NCBI RefSeq assembly: GCF_033115175.1
Contig: NC_084850.1
Coordinates: 124,001 to 188,000, forward strand
Reading direction: 5' to 3'
Source: Lepus europaeus
Taxonomy: Eukaryota; Chordata; Mammalia; Lagomorpha; Leporidae
DNA length: 64,000 bases
Shown: piece by piece, positions 20,165 to 31,475 of the stretch
How the letters are laid out: each line of letters begins with the position of its first letter
Numbering within the stretch: the stretch's first letter is position 1
Translations under genes and position numbers: made by a program
The notes under the pieces: generated by a model
Told to the model about the DNA's origin: nothing
What the model saw: the letters and a program-made list of their open reading frames with translations, nothing else
Databases searched by the model: none

Positions 20165-23100
20165 AAGATGGCGGAATAGGCCGGGAGCACACTATTAGTC
20201 GGGGGGAGAGAAAGTTTAATATAAGTGGAGATACTGCTGGGTCAAGGAAGAGTAGGGGATGAAACAGCAGAGGAAACTCTTCCAGAACTAGTGATTCACA
20301 GTGGACCTGCGTGGAGAGCGTGGGAGCCCAAGTTCGGGACACCAGCGGCAGACTCAACACACCAGCGCTGAAACGCGAGGTGAGCCGAACCACAATAGCC
20401 CGAGATACCAGCGGGCAAGTGGAAAGAGGAGGCTAGAGGGAATGAGGCTTGAAACTCCGTGGGGAAAAGTTCACCAGGCTAACTAGAAGAGAGAGAGGAA
20501 AAAAATAAAAAAAGTGACCGATACAGACACAAGTTTCTCTCTCTCCGCTCACCTCAAAGGCGAGCAAGACAGAGCAGGCGCCATTTTGGACATACGTCAT
20601 AAGCAGGGCGACCTCAGGTCTGCACCAGCCCTGAGCCTAGCAGAAAAACCTGACTCTGGGGGGAGGGGTGAAATAACAGGAGATTAGCATCTAACTTGGC
20701 AACCCAGTGGGAGACTGCAGGAGAATTGGAGCCCACACTGAGGGCAGCAGAGATTCCCTGTGTGGTCCTTGGGAAAGAGCTTCCGATCTCTGGCTCCTGT
20801 GGGTATATCATTTGCCTGCTAACTACCTCCAATTACGTTCAGCTGTGCGGAATTACTTCCCTTTTGAATCAAAAAAAGAAAGAGAGATTTACCACACCTA
20901 ACCTGGGAGTGTCATCTTTGACACACCCTCAACCCTGAGGAACCAAACACAGCTCTCAGTCCACACTCATCTCAAGCCTCTAAGGCTCCACTGAAAGCAG
21001 ACAGTCCACTTAATATAGAGCCATAGTGTAACAAGAAAAAACACCACAGTGAAGAAACCAAATATCTCCAACATGCCAAACAACAAACGCAAAAACCAAG
21101 CTAACAAGAACAAGGAAGACACTATGACGCCCCCAAATGAAAAAGACACCCCAATTCAAGATTATGAAGATGATGAGATCGAAGAAATGCAAGAAGCAGA
21201 TCTCAAAAAATTGATAAGAACATTAAGAAGTTCTCAAAAACAAATTCTTGAACTACAGAAATCCTTACTGGACAAGATAGAAAATCTCTCTCGTGAAAGT
21301 GAAATATTAAGGAGGAATCAAAATGAAATGAAACAACTAGTGGAACAAGAAACTGTGATAGTGACGAGAAATCATAATGAAATGAAGAATTCAATGGATC
21401 AAATGACAAACACATTAGAGAGCCTTAAAAACAGAATGGGCGAAGCAGAAGAGAGAATATCAGACTTAGAAGACAGAGAACAGGAAAGGAAACAGGCAAA
21501 CCAAAGAAAAGAAGAAGAAATTAGAAATCTAAAAAATATTGTCGGGAATCTATAGGATACTATTAAAAAACCCAACATTCGGGTTCTAGGAGTTCCTGAA
21601 GGCATGGAGAGGGAGAAAGGATTAGAAGGCATTTTCAGTGAGATACTAGCAGAAAATTTCCCAGGTTTGGAGAAGGACAGAGGCATCTTAGTACCGGAAG
21701 CTTATAGAACCCCTAATAAACATGACCAAAAGAGATCCTCACCACGACATGTTGTAATCAAACTCACCACAGTGAAACATAAAGAAAAGATCCTAAAATG
21801 TGCAAGAGAGAAACGTCAGATTACTCTTAGAGGATCTCCAATTAGACTCACAGCAGACTTCTCATCAGAAACCCTACAAGCTAGAAGGGCATGGCGAGAC
21901 ATAGCCCAGGTACTAAGAGAGAAAAACTGCCAGCCCAGAATACTATATCCTGCAAAGCTCTCATTTGTGAATGAAGGTGAAATTAAGACTTTTCATAGCA
22001 AACAGAAATTGAAAGAATTTGTTGCCAGTCATCCAGCCCTGCAAAAGATGCTTAAAGATGTGTTACACACAGAAACACAGAAACATGGTCACCAATATGA
22101 AAGAAGGTAAAGGAAGGAAACCTCACAGCAAAAGATCACAGGAAGCTCAATTTCTCTTTGACATAGAATTAAACTCTGATGCTCTGTTAAATCAATGTGT
22201 TAAAGTAATCTATTATGTTCTCTTGATGTCTGTTAAATTCTAATTGTTCAAAAACAGCTGAATTTTTATTAAGAGCTATGGGTTATTTAAATATGTGCTT
22301 ATTTTCAAAGATGTGAATAATCACCTTGTAACAATGATCAAATTTGGTCTATGTTATGTCATGATTTTAAGAAATCTTATTTCAACCAGATATTTTGGAT
22401 TTTGAGCCTTCTTGGCATTCTTGACAGGCATTCAAAAAATCAAAGTTTCAAACAATCTGGACTCTAAAATTTCCAGTAAATCCTGGACTTTGGTTTTTCC
22501 AGTTTGGGCCCAACTGAAAAAATCGAAGGACCTATGTCTCTCATCTTATAGAGACACCAACTAATCAGTCTATTTGGAGTATATTAGAAGGACTGTCAAG
22601 ATGTGATGTGGTACCAGACTTTAAGTTTCTATAATGGAAAATGCTATTAATACAAATGTTTGAGAATTAAAAAGTCTAATGATCTTGTGTTACTAGACAT
22701 GATAGTTATCTTAATGAGAAAGCCCCAGAGGCCTAAAGGGTTAAATACTTGTAAAATCCTACAGGTGCTTTCAAAAATACTGTGAAGTAAGCAAGTGCCT
22801 CTTGTTGGTTGATGAGTTTATAATTTTAAACATGGCGACTTAAAGTCTTTTGTCATCCACAGTTATATATGATGTGCTGCTCATAAAACTAAAGCATTGT
22901 TGGTTCTGTGTTTAGCTGTCCTCCTATAGGTTCCTATGGACTTTTTCCAGCCACTTTTATTGTATTCAGTACTTTGGGATGGCTCTGTAAACAGATGAAG
23001 CCAATAATGTATTAACAGTACCAACTGAGAGAAAGTATGGTTAACTGAGGTTACTAAAAAGAAAAAGCAATTCAAATCAATTGGCAATCTACAAAAAGAC

Positions 23101-25045
23101 TTAAAGATTTTAAAAGCTATTATTAAAATTGCTATATTGGTCTATTATGCTATATTATATGTGTGTACATATTGTATGTCCACATGGGGAAATTTTATTA
23201 AGAGTTTTATTTTAAATGGCTTATAGATAAGATTGTCCATAAATTTAAGCTGATAAAATCAATCAAATATACATTTTAATTTGAGTGACCTGAATCTGTG
23301 TATCATATGTTTTAAACGTGTTGGTAGAAAGAAACTAAAAACATTTTATATGTTTGTGCTTAAGTTTACTGGCTAAACAAACTACACCATGTTAGATATT
23401 TAAGAGGTGTTTTCAAATACATGATTCTTAAAATTTAGAGAAGGCATTGGACCTTCTGGTAAATGTTTTCTTAAGTTGTTATCTAATGGTTGAAACGGTT
23501 TGCTAAGTATTCATGTGATATTGCTATTGTCAGCAAGCTATCTAGGACTTGCTCCCTCATTTCTCTATTCTAAGCCCAACTTGTTCTTGCATTTCTCTAT
23601 TCTCTTCAAGGTAGGAAACTAATTCTATTATGAAGGAATCTGTAGGATGCACAATTTAATCTTTAGACCTTATAAAAGAGATGGCTAGCATTTTTCTGTA
23701 ATAGCATAGCCAAAATAAGAACTTAAATAATAATCTCATAGCTAGATTCACTTCACCATCAGCTAAGTAAACAGTAAGTAGAAAAAACCTCCCTTTCAGA
23801 CCAAAGGGAAAGAAAGTTTTAAAGTGAGAATATAATTTTCCTCATGGGCATTGTCTACCTTAGAAAAACTACTACAGAACATGCCTGTGACTATAGACTT
23901 GTAGTTCAGGCCACCGAAGATTAGAGATGGGACTTGGGCACTCCCTTGACTTGTATCCTCTGGTCTGCTTTAACACAAACCAGGAGGAAAAGAAAGCTCG
24001 GCATCAGAAGCAATGGGTGGCAGGCCTATTAATGGCTGATCTGTACAGTGATCTGCCTCAAGGAGACCCAACAGGCCAGTCCACTGCAGTGGCTTTCAAT
24101 GTGGTAAGCCTGGGCTTCAGCAGAAGTCAGCTTGTGAAGAGCCCTGGCAGCTCTGCTAAGAGTTGGATCACTGGAAATGGACGTGCCCTGGAGTCGAAGG
24201 ATGCCCAGGTCAGAGCCACAGATCTTATTGGCTCTAAGCTGAAAAGCCCTTCACTCAGCCCAACTTCCAAAGTGACCACTGCAGCTGAGGGGATGGTCTA
24301 GTAGGGTCAGCAACATTGCAGGCAGAACTGTAAATTTCTTGTTAGAGATGCCCCCTGCCTTTACCTGGCCAGCTCTCCTCCCAGGCCAGCCAAATAATGA
24401 AAGTCAACAGAGTGCCTTCCCCTAGGAGGTTCACACCTCCCTTAGGATATACCCCATGTGAAGAGATAGATAGGCCTGGGCCTCTGAATTTACAAGGCCT
24501 AAAGCCCACCAGATTATTATCAAGCCCCTTCTATCAGGTTCTATTTGCCTCTCAATCAGAAAAATTACTTGTAGCTTAGACAGCACCTTTCTTAGCTCCT
24601 CTAAGAATGACTCTGTCCTTTGTTCTAGGCCCTGTCTAGCACACTTGGGCCTCATTCCTTTGTAATCATAACCTCTACTCTACCACCAATGGCTCTACTC
24701 CCAACCTGTGTGTACTGATGGTGCTCTTCCCCACTTAATGCTGTATAATTGTTCAAACCTGGTAAATGCCACTCTTAGGATCATTGGTTACTATCCTCAC
24801 TCTGTCTTTTATGACCTTAATATGATCAGAGTCGGCAAACTTGGAAGGCTTCCATAGCCTTGGCAACTCATGACGACAGCCTAGGATGGTTACTGGCGCC
24901 ATAAACTAGAGTGTCCATTTGTTGGGTCAACAACAGGAGCCACTGTGCAGTTGCTCCTCATGTGGGATCTCTGTCCTTAATGTGCTGTACATTGTGATTT
25001 AATGCTATAACTAGTACTCAAACAGTATGTTTCACTTTGTGTTTC
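20165..25045 (+). mobile_element. HAL1-like chimeric L1, copy 2, with full 5' end
   Basis: Starts with AAGATGGCGGAATAGG, the L1 5'UTR start (matching the GCCAAGATGG-type beginning of mammalian L1). It continues with the 5'UTR to 21072, ORF1 21073-22110, inter-ORF spacer to 22150, the 2,667-bp non-L1 module 22151-24817, and L1 3'UTR 24818-25045. It stops inside the 3'UTR (after TTTCACTTTGTGTTTC), with no A-tail; only a 5-bp duplication (tacag, 20160-20164 and 25046-25050) flanks it. The host is the old minus L1, whose sequence continues on both sides. It is collinear with copy 1 to a few percent difference by eye. Confidence 0.85.
21073..22110 (+). pseudogene. L1 ORF1 with a single nonsense codon
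   Basis: L1 ORF1p, the RNA-binding trimeric chaperone. The frame opens at the ATG of MPNNKRKNQANKNKED and runs 345 codons to QYERR, with one in-frame stop TAG at 21553-21555, where the near-full-length L1 at 26265 has CAG. Coiled-coil heptads run about residues 45-150, with the RRM and C-terminal domain after that. Because only one base separates it from an open frame, this copy died recently or is a late decay product. Confidence 0.88.
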
Positions 25046-25395
25046 TACAGATAACTTTTATATGCTGTTCTCATTTCCCTTGGGTAAATTCCCAGGAGTG
25101 GAATGGCTTTTTATATGATAGGTCTATATTCAGATTTCTGAGATATCTCCATACTGTCTTCCACAGTGGCTGTATGAGTTTACATTCCCACCAACAATGG
25201 ATCACGGTACCTTTTCCCCCACATCCAGGTCAGTATTTGCTGTTTGTTGCTTTCTCTAGGAGAGCCATTCTAATGGGAATGAAGTAAAACCTCATTGTGG
25301 TTTTGATTTGCATTTCTCTGATGGCAAGCAATCCTGAGCAATTTTTCATGTGCATGTTGGCCATTTGGATCTCCTCTATTGAAAAATGCCTGTTT
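25046..25395 (-). mobile_element. Old L1, minus strand, ORF2 (piece 2)
   Basis: Continues the old L1 after the chimera insertion: reverse complement of the ORF2 3' region, including the block that in minus sense reads CCACTGTGGAAGACAGTATGG and GGGAATGTAAACTCATACAG. It ends in gaaaaatgcctgttt, the 15-bp target-site duplication repeated at 33575-33589. Confidence 0.85.
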
Positions 25396-26264
25396 ATCAT
25401 GGAAAGCCAAGACACTCTGGAAAAAAAAAAGAAGACCTAAATGAAAGATATCTGTGAGTGAGATCCCAGTGGAAAGAACGGGGCCATCAAAGAAGGAGGT
25501 ACTTTTCTCTGAAGGGAGGAGAGAACTTCCACTTTGACTATGACCCTGTCGGAATAAGATCGAAGTCGGCAAACCCTAAAGGTTTCCATAGCCTTGAATG
25601 GAGGAGAGAAAAAAAAAAACACGAATAAATCAGGGGAACCAGCACGGACACTAGCCTCTCTCTCCACTCACCTTACAAAGCCAAGCAAAACAAAGAGCAG
25701 GAGCCATTTTACATATTTAAAGTGGGAACCACGAGCAGCCAGGCAGAAAAACTTGACTCTGGTTGGTTGAAATAACAGGAGGTTAGAATCTAGTGAAAAC
25801 AGGTGAAGCTAACTATCTGTGACTGTGAAAATCCGAAGGGGGGGGGTGAGCGAACTCACCGAATACACAAACTCAGTAACCTTGGGACTGTGGCGAAACT
25901 TGAGAACGCATTGAGGGCTGCATAAACTCTTTGTGTGGTCCCAGGGGTAGATCAAACGAATACTCACAGAGGCCAGATTTCAACTACCCTCAATTCCACT
26001 CAGCTACGCGGAATTACTTCCCAACTGAGTAAAAAAAAAAAAGAGAGATCAAGCAAGGAGCAAGGGAGAGAACAATCTGGGTGAGTCACTTTTTGAGCAG
26101 CCTTAAACCTGAAGAATCAAGCAGGGCTCTCTGGCCGCACCCATCACAGCCTCTAAGGATCCATCAAAGCAGACAGCCCACTTAGAGGCATAGTATAATG
26201 AGAAAAAAACACCACAGCAAAAACAAACAAACAAACAAACAAACAAACATAAATTATCTCCAAC

Positions 26265-27257
26265 ATGCCAAACAACAAACGTAGAAGCCGAGGTAACAAG
26301 AGCAAGGAAGACACTATGATGCCCCCAAATGAACAAGACACCCCAATACAAGATTATGAAGATGAAGAGATAGAGGAAATGCAAGAAGCGGATCTCAAAA
26401 AATTGATAAGAACATTAAGAAGTTCTCAAAAACAAATTCTTGAACTACAGAAATCCTTACTGGACAAGATAGAAAATCTGTCACGTGAAAATGAAACATT
26501 AAGGAGGAATCAAAATGAAATGAAACAACTAGTAGAACATGAAACTGTGATAGTGATAAGAAACCATAATGAAATGAAGAACTCAACAGATCAAATGACA
26601 AACACATTAGAGAGCCTTAAAAACAGAATGGGTGAAGCAGAAGAGAGAATATTGGACTTAGAAGACAGAGAACAGGAAAGGAAACAGTCAAATCAAAGAA
26701 AAGAAGAAGAAATCAGAAATCTAAAAAATACTGTCAGGAATCTACAGGATACTATTAAAAAAACCAACATTCGGGTTCTAGGAGTTCCTGAAGGCATGGA
26801 GAGGGAGAAAGGATTAGAAGGCCTTTTTAGTGAGATACTAGCAGAAAATTCCCCAGGTTTGGAGAAGGACAGAGACATCCTAGTACAGGAAGCTCATAGA
26901 ACCCCTAATAAACATGACCAAAAGAGATCCTCACCACGACACGTCATAATTAAACTCACCACAGTGAAACATAAAGAAAAGATCCTAAAATGTGCAAGAG
27001 AGAAATGCCAGATTACTCTCAGAGGCTCTCCAATTAGACTCACAGCTGACTTCTCATCAGAAACCCTACAAGCTAGGAGAGAATGGCGAGACATAGCCCA
27101 GGTACTAAGAGAGAAAAACTGCCAGCCCAGAATATTATATCCTGCAAAGCTCTCATTTGTGAATGAAGGTGAAATAAAGACCTTTCACAGCAAACAGAAA
27201 TTGAAAGAATTTGTTGCCAGTCATCCAGCCCTGCAAAAGATGCTTAAAGATGTGTGA
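26265..27257 (+). CDS. L1 ORF1 protein, intact frame
   Basis: 330 codons with no stop: the L1 nucleic-acid chaperone that trimerises, binds L1 RNA in the cytoplasm and is needed for retrotransposition. An acidic N-terminal stretch (DTPIQDYEDEEIEEMQEADL, about residues 28-47) precedes a long coiled coil with heptads (about 48-165). An RRM follows, with IRVLGVPEGMEREKGLEGL (about 172-190), then the C-terminal domain with VIIKLTTVKHKEKIL and RLTADFSSETLQARREW. The stop is a TGA where other copies read TTA, so it ends about 14 residues earlier than the chimera's ORF1. It is part of a defective element (ORF2 is broken), so it is a repeat protein, not a host gene. Confidence 0.9.
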   Translation: MPNNKRRSRGNKSKEDTMMPPNEQDTPIQDYEDEEIEEMQEADLKKLIRTLRSSQKQILELQKSLLDKIENLSRENETLRRNQNEMKQLVEHETVIVIRNHNEMKNSTDQMTNTLESLKNRMGEAEERILDLEDREQERKQSNQRKEEEIRNLKNTVRNLQDTIKKTNIRVLGVPEGMEREKGLEGLFSEILAENSPGLEKDRDILVQEAHRTPNKHDQKRSSPRHVIIKLTTVKHKEKILKCAREKCQITLRGSPIRLTADFSSETLQARREWRDIAQVLREKNCQPRILYPAKLSFVNEGEIKTFHSKQKLKEFVASHPALQKMLKDV

Positions 27258-27370
27258 CACACAGAAACACAGAAACATGGTCACCTATATGAAAGAAGGT
27301 AAAGGAAGGAAAACTCACAGCAAAAGATCACAGGAATCTCAAACCATATATTAGAAAATATCTTTGGCAA

Positions 27371-30300
27371 ATGACAGGGCAAAGTTACTCCTTCTCAATA
27401 GTCACATTGAATGTTAATGGCCTGAACTGTCCAGTTAAAAGACACCGATTGGCTGATTGGGATAAGGAACAAAACCCACCTTTTTGCTGCTTACAAGAAA
27501 CTCATCTTTCCAACAATGATGCATACAGACTGAAAGTGAAAGGCTGGAAAAAGATATACCATGCCAACAGAAATGAAAAAAGAGCGGGCGTAGCCATCTT
27601 AATATCGGACAACATAAACTTTAACACAGAAACTATTAAGAGAGACAAAGAGGGGCACTATATAATGATTAAGGGATCAATTCAACAGGAAGATATAACG
27701 ATTATGAATGTATATGCACGTAATTACAGGGCACCATCTTATTTAAAAGACTTGTTAAGGGACTTAAAGGGAGACTTAGACCCCAATACAATAGTTCTGG
27801 GGGACTTCAATACTCCACTCTCAGAGATAGACAGATCAACAGGACAGAAGATCAACAAGGAGACAGCAGATTGAAATGACAGTATAGCCCAAATGGATCT
27901 AACAGATATCTACAGAACTTTTCATCCTACACATAAAGCATTTACATTCTTCTCAGCAGTACATGGAACCTTCTCTAGGATTGACCACATAATAGGCCAT
28001 AAAGCAAGTCTCAGCAAATTCAAAAGAATTAGAATCATACCATGCAGCTTCTCAGACCACAAAGGAATGAAATTGGAAATTAGCAACTCAGGAATCCCTA
28101 GAGTACGTGCAAACTCATGGAAATTGAACAACATGCTCCTGAATGAAAAATGGGTCATAGAAAAAAGAGAAATCAAAAATTTTCTAGAAATAAATGAGGA
28201 TAAAAGCACAACATACCAAAACCTATGGGATACAACAAAAGCAGTGTTAAGAGGAAAGTTTATATCAATAGGTGCCTACATCAAGAAATTGGAAAGGCAC
28301 CAAATAGATGAGCTTTCAAGTCATCTCAAGGATCTAGAAAATCTGCAGCAAACCAAACCCAAACCCAGTAGGAGAAGAGAAATAATCAAAATCAAAGAAG
28401 AAATCAACAGGATTGAATCCAAAAAAAAAAAAACATTACAAAAAATCAGCCAAACGAGGAGCTGGATTTTTGAAAAAGTAAACAAAATTGACACCCCATT
28501 GGCCCAACTAACTAAAAAAAGAAGAGAAAAGACCCAAATCAATAAAATCAGAGATGAAAAAGGAAACGTAACAACAGACACCACAGAAATAAAAAGAATC
28601 ATCAGAAATTACTACAAGGACTTGTATGCCAGCACACAGGGAAATCTATCAGAAATGGACAGATTCTTGGACACATACAACCTCCCTAAATTGAGCCAGG
28701 AAGACATAGAAAACCTAAACAGACCCATAACTGACACAGAAATTGAAACAGTAATAAAGGCCCTCCCAACAAAGCAAAGCCCAGGACCAGATGGATTCAC
28801 TGCTGAGTTCTACCAGACATTTCGAGAAGAACTAACTCCAATTCTTCTCAAACTATTCAAAACAATGGAAAAAGAGGGAATCCTCCCAAATTCTTTCTAT
28901 GAAGCCACCATCACCTTAATTCCTAAGCCGGAAAAAGATGCAGCATTGAAAGAGAATTACAGACCAATATCCCTGATGAACATAGATGCAAAAATCCTCA
29001 ATAAAATTCTGGCCAATAGAATGCAACAACACATCAGAAAGATCATCCACCCAGACCAAGTGGGATTTATCCCTGGTATGCAGGGATGGTTCAACGTTCG
29101 CAAATTAATCAACGTGATACCCCACATTAACAGACTGCAGAAGAAAAACCATATGATTCTCTCAATAGATGCAGAGAAAGCATTTAATAAAATACAACAC
29201 CCTTTCATGATGAAAACTCTAAGCAAACTGGGTATGGAAGGAACATTCCTCAATACAATCAAAGCAATATATGAAAAACCCACGGCCAACATCCTATTGA
29301 ATGGGGAAAAGTTGGAAGCATTTCCGCTGAGATCTGGTACCAGACAGGGATGCCCACTCTCACCACTGCTATTCAATATAGCTCTCGAAGTTTTAGCGAG
29401 AGCTATTAGGCAAGAAAAAGAAATTAAAGGGGTACAAATTGGGAAGGAAGAACTCAAACTATCCCTCTTTGCAGATGATATGATTCTTTATTTAGGAGAC
29501 CCAAAGAACTCTACTAAGAGACTACTGGAACTCATCGAAGAGTTTGGCAAAGTAGCAGGATATAAAATCAATGCAAAAAAATCAACAGCCTTTGTATACA
29601 CAGGCAATGCCATGGCTGCGGAATAACTTGTAAGGTCAATCCCATTCACAATAGCCACAAAAACAATCAAATACCTTGGAGTAAACTTAACCAAGGACGT
29701 TAAAGATCAATGCTATAATTAGTACTCCGACAGTATTTTTTTTCACTTTGTGTTGCTATATGGGTGCAAACTGTTGAAATCTTTAACTAATATATACTAA
29801 ACTGATCTTCTGCATATAAAGAGAATTGAAAGTGAATCTTGATGTGAATGGAAGGGGAGAGGGAGCGAGAAAGGGGTGGGTTGCGGGTGGGAGAGAAGTT
29901 ATGGGAGGAGGGGAAGCCATTGTAACCCATAAGCTGTACTTTGGAAATTTATATTCATTAAATAAAAGTTTAAGAAATGAAAAAAAATCTCTACGATGAA
30001 AACTACAATACCTTAGAGAAAGAAATAGAAGAGGATACCAAAAAATGGAGAAATCTTCCATGCTCATGGATTGGAAGAATCAATATCATCAAAATGTCTA
30101 TTCTCCCAAAAGCAATTTATACATTCAATGCAATACCAATCAAGATACCGAAGACATTCTTCTCAGATCTGAAAAAAATGATGCTGAAATTCATATGGGA
30201 CACAGGAGACCTCGAATAGCCAAATCAATCTTGTACAACAAAAACAAAGCCGGAGGCATCACAATACCAGATTTCAGTACATACTACAGGGCAGTTGTTA

Positions 30301-31475
30301 TCAAAACAGCATGGTACTGGTACAGAAACAGATGGATAGACCAATGGAACAGAATAGAAGCACCAGAAATCAATCCAAACATCTACAGCCAACTCATATT
30401 TGATCAAAGATCCAAAACTAATCCCTGGTATAAGGGCAGTCTATTCAATAAATGGTGCTGGGAAAACTGGATTTCCACGTGCAGAAGCCTGAAGCAAGAC
30501 CCCTACCTTTCACCTTACACAAAAATTCACTCAACGTGGATTAAAGACTTAAATCTACGACCCGAAACCATCAAATTATTAGAGAGCATTGGAGAAACCC
30601 TGCAAGATATAGGTACAGGCAAAGACTTCTTGGAAAAGACCCCGGAAGCACAGACAGTCAAAACCAAAATTAACATTTGGGATTGCATCAATTTGAGAAG
30701 TTTCTGTACTTCAAAAGAAACAGTCAGGAAAGTGAAGAGGCAACCGACAGAATTGGAAAAAATATTTGCAAACTACACAACAGATAAAGGGTTGATAACC
30801 AGAATGTACAAAGAAATCAAGAAAATCCACAACAACAAAACAAACAACCCACTTAAGAGATGGGCCAAGGACCTCAATAGACATTTTTTGAAAGAGGAAA
30901 TAGAAATGGCCAACAGACATATGAAAAAATGTTGACGATCACTAGCAATCAGAGAAATGCAAATCAAAACCACAATGAGGATTCACCTCACCCCAGTGAG
31001 AATGGCTCACATTCAGAAATCTACCAACAATCGATGCTGGAGAGGATGTGGGGAAAAAGGGACACTAACCCACTGTTGGTGGGAATGCAAACTGGTTAAG
31101 CCACTATGGAAGTCAGTCTGGAGATTCCTCAGAAACCTGAACATAACCCTACCATACAAACCAGCCATCCCACTCCTTGGAATTTACCCAAAGGAAATTA
31201 ATTTGGCAAATAAAAAAGCCATCTGCACATTAATGTTTATTGCAGCTCAATTCACAATAGCTAAGACCTGGAACCAACCCAAATGCCCATCAACAGTAGA
31301 CTGGATAAAGAAATTATGGGACATGTACTCCATAGAATACTATACAGTAGTAAGAAACAACGAAACCCGGTCATTTGCAACAAGATGGAGGAATCTGGAA
31401 AACATCATGCTGAGTGAATTAAGCCAATCCCAAAGAGACAAATATCATTTGTTTTCCCTGATCGGTGACAACTGA
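27371..31475 (+). pseudogene. L1 ORF2 (endonuclease-RT), multiply broken
   Basis: Endonuclease and reverse transcriptase of L1. Visible: endonuclease N-terminus VTLNVNGLN, LQETHL and GDFNTPLSEIDRS; the linker to about 28600; RT with [10 protein letters not shown], the FADD active-site motif encoded at 29468-29479; and a C-terminal C-x3-C-x7-H-x4-C zinc-knuckle-like motif (about 31036-31092). Lesions: TGA at 27872-27874, TAA at 29624-29626, a 280-bp L1-tail insertion at 29709-29988, a frameshift near 30207 and TGA at 30933-30935. It cannot encode a working protein. Confidence 0.93.
29709..29988 (+). mobile_element. L1 3'-end insertion inside ORF2
   Basis: A 5'-truncated L1 tail: AATGCTATAATTAGTACTCC, TATAAAGAGAATTGAAAGTG, GGGGAGAGGGAGCGAG, ATTAAATAAAAGTTT and an A-tail ending in AAAAAAAT. 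ORF2 homology stops at 29708 (codons for VNLTKDVKD) and resumes at 29989 (LYDENYN). No clear long duplication is seen. Confidence 0.9.

Noticed and set aside
23927..24301. 124-codon frame in the chimera's non-L1 module as a module-encoded protein
   Set aside because: The paralogous frame in copy 1 (9029-9331) is shifted and ends differently, so there is no sign of protein constraint.
25396..25596. L1 3'UTR fragment acting as a captured upstream promoter of the L1
   Set aside because: The 19-bp and 15-bp duplications show it is simply the left half of an older L1 tail into which the L1 inserted.
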